NCBI RefSeq assembly: GCF_019449275.2
Contig: NZ_JAHZQZ020000010.1
Span: forward strand, 124,001 to 188,000
Length of the DNA: 64,000 nucleotides
Origin: Microbacterium sp. HD4P20
Lineage (GTDB): Bacteria > Actinomycetota > Actinomycetes > Actinomycetales > Microbacteriaceae
Reading direction: 5' to 3'
A program made the position numbers and the translations under genes. This document shows positions 61,085 to 64,000 of the stretch, in pieces; position 1 is the stretch's first letter, and each line of letters starts with the position of its first letter. Below the pieces are notes generated by a model. It ran no database searches. It saw only the letters and a program-made list of their open reading frames with translations, and was not told the origin of the DNA.

Positions 61085-62935
61085 TCACTCCTCCACGTCG
61101 ACCAGCGCCTCGGCGTGCTGGCCCAGGCGCAGGTCGCCGATGGCGACGTCGACCGCAAGTCGCTGCCTGCGCCCCGGGGACGCAGGGGTCACGGTCAACT
61201 GCACGGTGGACTCCTCGCCGGGTCCGAGCTCGAGCGTCAGCTCGGGGACGGACGAGCGCCAGCCTACCGGCAGGACCGGAGTCAGCCGCGCGAGGGCGGT
61301 GGCGGGCAGCGGATTGCTGACACGCACCGTGTAATCCAGAGACTCGCCCACGCGCGCTCGGCGGCGATAGGGCAGCAGGCGTGCGGCCTGTCCGTCTGGA
61401 CCGATCGACAGGTCGTCGAGCGGCAGCAGGCGCTGATGGATGTCGTCGACGAAGCGGGCGGACCGGGTCAGGTACTCCAGATACTCCTCGTCGACCCAGC
61501 GAGGATCCCAGTGTCCGCTCGCCATGAGGCCCGGCCCGATGCGCCGGTACAGCGCCGCGCTCTGCACGTAGTCGCCGAGGCGGAAGAGGTTGCGGTACTG
61601 GTAGTTCATGATGTCTCGGCGGCCGTCGCGTCCTCCCAGCCCCTCCTGCTGGTCGCCGGTGAACACCACCGTGACGCCGTCGATCTCGAGCTCGTAGGCC
61701 ACCGCGTACAGGGTGTGGCCCGGCTGCTCGTGCGCCGTGAAGGTGTACTCGTTCCAGGTGAACGGTTCGCCGAGCGGCAGCACGCGGTCGGCGACGATGG
61801 GGTCGTACCACTGGCACGGCAGGTCCTCGAGCCACGGATCAGCCATCGTCGGCGCCACGTTCTCGGGGATCCACAACTCGGTGCCCTCGACGTCGCGCAG
61901 CAGCGGCATCCCGGCGATGTGGTCGTCGTGGTAGTGCGTGGGCAGGGCCACCGAGATGCGCGTGACCCCGTACAGCTCGCGCAGCGCGGGCAGCGAAGCG
62001 AGCCACGGCCGGCGTGCGGCGCGCTCCTGGCCGAGCACGAGCCCGGTGGTCATGTCATAGCCGTAGTCGATCATGAGTGCCTCGCCCGTCTCGGACAGCA
62101 CGACGTACGAGCACGACATGGCGGTGCGATTGAGCAGCAGATGGGGTGTCAGCGCGACGAAGGGGTCCTCGAGCCGCGCGCGCAGCTCCCACGGGTACGA
62201 CCGCCGTGAGTCGACGTACTCCTGCATCACCCGGGCGAGCAGCTCGAGCGCCTGATCGGGGTCGTGCATGATCTCGCCGTGCGACGGCGCGATCATCGAC
62301 AGCCGGTAGCGGTGCAGCAGCAGCGCGCTGAGCACCGTCATGGCGGGCCCCTCCGTCTGCGTGTAGGACCACTGGGTCGCCGCCAGCGACCACACCTTGC
62401 CGGGCGCATAGATGAGGTCGCCGGTGAACGCCAGGCGCTCGCCGTCGCGATCGAGCAGGTACGTCACCGATCCGATGGTGTGCCCCGGCGTCGGCAGTAC
62501 CAGCAGCCGCACTCCGCCCACCTCAAGCTCGCGGTACTCCGGCACGGTCGCGTGCACCGGCACCGACTCGAGCAGCGAGAACCGGTCCTGGCGCACGTTG
62601 TAGTCGTTGTCGAGCTGGCGGCTCTGCCACATCTCCTCGACGCGGTCGAACAGTTCGCGCTCGACCGGCGGCACATGGATCCGGGCGCCGTGCGCGACGG
62701 CGCGCGGCAGCCCCTGCCCCTGATCGCGGTGATGGTGGGTCATCAGCACATCGGTGATGCGACGGATGCCGAGATCCTCGAGGTGATCCAGTGCCAGACC
62801 CGACCCGAAGTCGATGGCCACGGCATCCCGCTCGCCCGCCGGAGCGTCGGGGTCGACGAGCAGGTACACGTGGCACGTGTCGGAGATCCGCCACACGCCG
62901 CGGGCGATCGCCGTCGCCGTCGTCGCCGTCGTCAT
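61085..62935 (-). CDS. protein with two metallo-beta-lactamase-fold domains and a C-terminal beta domain
   Basis: 616 residues. Domain 1 (about 1-230): VLMTHHHRDQGQG, where the last metal His is Gln, then PTPGHT, FTGDLIY and PSHGE. Domain 2 (about 260-480): PTHYHDDHIAG, the intact HxHxDH, then EQPGHT, FTGDQQ and SGHWD. A C-terminal Ig-like domain (about 530-616) is the kind often fused to glycosidases (NEW3-like). The two domains likely arose by duplication. Placed between a TIM-barrel glycosidase gene and LacI; possibly a lactonase or carbohydrate esterase. Start ATG 62935 overlaps the upstream gene stop. Confidence 0.75.
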   Translation of the reverse strand: MTTATTATAIARGVWRISDTCHVYLLVDPDAPAGERDAVAIDFGSGLALDHLEDLGIRRITDVLMTHHHRDQGQGLPRAVAHGARIHVPPVERELFDRVEEMWQSRQLDNDYNVRQDRFSLLESVPVHATVPEYRELEVGGVRLLVLPTPGHTIGSVTYLLDRDGERLAFTGDLIYAPGKVWSLAATQWSYTQTEGPAMTVLSALLLHRYRLSMIAPSHGEIMHDPDQALELLARVMQEYVDSRRSYPWELRARLEDPFVALTPHLLLNRTAMSCSYVVLSETGEALMIDYGYDMTTGLVLGQERAARRPWLASLPALRELYGVTRISVALPTHYHDDHIAGMPLLRDVEGTELWIPENVAPTMADPWLEDLPCQWYDPIVADRVLPLGEPFTWNEYTFTAHEQPGHTLYAVAYELEIDGVTVVFTGDQQEGLGGRDGRRDIMNYQYRNLFRLGDYVQSAALYRRIGPGLMASGHWDPRWVDEEYLEYLTRSARFVDDIHQRLLPLDDLSIGPDGQAARLLPYRRRARVGESLDYTVRVSNPLPATALARLTPVLPVGWRSSVPELTLELGPGEESTVQLTVTPASPGRRQRLAVDVAIGDLRLGQHAEALVDVEE

Positions 62936-64000
62936 GCGAGGCTCTCTCGGTACTTCGCCCACGTCCGGCCGATCATCGCGAGGTGCTCGGGATCGATCGA
63001 TTCGTCGTCGCTCACGCGGTCCAGGTAGTACAGCGCGGGCACCCCCAGCCCCACCTGTGCGTGCGCGTAGTCGAGCCATTCGTCCCGGCTGGGCATGGGC
63101 CACTGGTCGGTGTCGACCGGGTGACCCGGCAAGGCCGCGGCGACGATCTCGTATCGAGCTCGCAACTGCGCGGCCACCGAGACGGGCGTCCCGGTGACGT
63201 CATGCTCGAGCACGTCGTTGGTGCGGATCATGTCCGACACGTCGCCGAACGACGGGTGCACCGTGTGCGTGATGACGAGCGCGTCGGGCTTGATCCGCTT
63301 GGCTGCGGCGTGGATGCGCCCGACCAGTCGGTGCAGCGCCGCGACGCCCCACACGCCGTCGCTTCCGGGCGCAGGCCGGAGCATCGTCCCGCTGGGCGCG
63401 CGCTGGGTGAAGTCGACCTTGAACCCGTCGGCGTCCAGCCCCTCGGGCGAGAGCAGTCGCTCGACGATGGCGTCCAGGCGCGCGAGGTAGGCGGGGCTGC
63501 CCGGATCGGCCGCGATCGGCCGGCCCGCGGCATCCGTGATGCACTCCTCGAGCGGGAGGCCGGCAGGATCCCACGCCTTCCACCACAGCAGCACTCGTCT
63601 GCCGGTGTCGTGCTGGCCGTCGATCCATCCGCGCATGTCGGGCCACGCCTCGGTGTCGGTCTCGGCCGTGCCGTACTGGGCCTGCCAGCGGTCGTCGATC
63701 ACGATGGTGCCGGGATCGAGGGATGCTGCGGCCAGGGTGTCGAGGAAGCCGTCGTAGATCTCCTGGCGGCAGAGGTCGGGCGCCCAGCCGTTCTTGCCGC
63801 CCTGGGCGACCTGCGCACCCCAGCCGCAGAAGATGGGCTCGAGCCACCAAGGGTGGATCTCGGGACCGGCCTGCGGGGCGTGCCCGCTAGCCACGAGGTC
63901 GTCGCGATGCGCGCGCAAGGCCTCGGCGGGCGAGTCGACGGGCCGGATGACCACGGTCGGCGAGCGCCACGTGCCGTCGACGGGCGTGTGCCCCTCGTAC
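62932..64000 (-). CDS. TIM-barrel glycosidase, GH36/melibiase-like (5' end outside the window)
   Basis: The frame stays open to the right edge, so the start lies outside. Visible residues include WWLEPIFCGWGAQV, IDDRWQAQYG, GRRVLLWWKAWDP, LDADGFKVDFTQRAPSG, where the Asp in KVDF is the nucleophile position of GH36/GH31-like barrels, and ALVITHTVHPSFGDVSDMIRTND for the second acid. The product is likely an alpha-galactosidase or alpha-glucosidase-like enzyme. Coupled to the double metallo-beta-lactamase gene by an ATGA overlap. Confidence 0.7.
   Translation of the reverse strand, partial: YEGHTPVDGTWRSPTVVIRPVDSPAEALRAHRDDLVASGHAPQAGPEIHPWWLEPIFCGWGAQVAQGGKNGWAPDLCRQEIYDGFLDTLAAASLDPGTIVIDDRWQAQYGTAETDTEAWPDMRGWIDGQHDTGRRVLLWWKAWDPAGLPLEECITDAAGRPIAADPGSPAYLARLDAIVERLLSPEGLDADGFKVDFTQRAPSGTMLRPAPGSDGVWGVAALHRLVGRIHAAAKRIKPDALVITHTVHPSFGDVSDMIRTNDVLEHDVTGTPVSVAAQLRARYEIVAAALPGHPVDTDQWPMPSRDEWLDYAHAQVGLGVPALYYLDRVSDDESIDPEHLAMIGRTWAKYRESLA

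Overview
The window is very GC-rich (roughly 70 percent by eye), with short intergenic gaps, many GTG or TTG starts, and 4-nt start/stop overlaps (ATGA or GTGA). Gene content (Pr6Pr family membrane protein, actinobacterial ABC cassettes, DUF1048 protein, actinobacterial IclR, TetR and LacI regulators) points to an actinobacterium of the Microbacteriaceae, most likely Microbacterium or a close relative. I saw no rRNA, tRNA, CRISPR array or insertion sequence. The window looks like chromosome rich in accessory catabolic operons.

Layout. 1-2.1 kb: end of a small membrane protein, an alpha/beta hydrolase and a Pr6Pr membrane protein. 2.1-5.5 kb: one large protein joining a K+-channel-like pore to a FUSC-type transporter. 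5.6-12.4 kb: a urease operon, ureA - His-tailed chelatase - ureB - ureC - ureF - ureG - ureD - urea transporter. It has no ureE, and the His-rich chelatase-like protein may do that nickel-delivery job. 12.4-15.4 kb, convergent: a FecCD-type ABC transporter whose ATPase ends in a His-rich repeat tail.

15.4-30.3 kb: a large island for uptake and oxidation of quinate/shikimate-like compounds. It holds a secreted quinoprotein dehydrogenase with a cupredoxin-like domain, a TRAP transporter (DctQ, DctM, DctP), a variant type II dehydroquinase, a Gfo/Idh/MocA gene interrupted by an in-frame stop, a 3-dehydroshikimate dehydratase, a Dabb protein, a shikimate/quinate dehydrogenase, a TetR regulator, and two tandem pairs of IclR regulators. 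A recurrent 17-bp imperfect palindrome (GTTCCA-N5-YGGGRC type) lies before the quinoprotein gene, before dctQ, twice before dctP and before one IclR pair, suggesting one regulon. A perfect 22-bp palindrome lies before the dehydratase operon and is probably the TetR operator.

30.4-38.5 kb: a secreted ThuA-like protein, a two-component system with a membrane protein, a DHFR/RibD-like protein divergent from its TetR regulator, and a PadR - DUF1048 - ABC exporter operon. 38.5-49 kb is patchier: an amine permease - amine oxidase - cupin operon with a divergent TetR, a broken DHFR-like gene, a hydrolase with a degraded second copy of its 3' end on the far side of a UvrD-like helicase gene, an ECF sigma factor with a membrane-anchored partner, and a NUDIX hydrolase.

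49-64 kb: carbohydrate/glycan catabolism, with two Gfo/Idh/MocA oxidoreductases behind a LacI-type operator, a hydrolase, a six-hairpin glycosidase-like protein, a GH38 alpha-mannosidase, a SIS isomerase, a ROK kinase/regulator, a sulfatase, a LacI regulator, a protein with two metallo-beta-lactamase domains, and the start-truncated end of a TIM-barrel glycosidase that runs off the window.

All calls come from reading the sequence and remembered family features; no database search was run.
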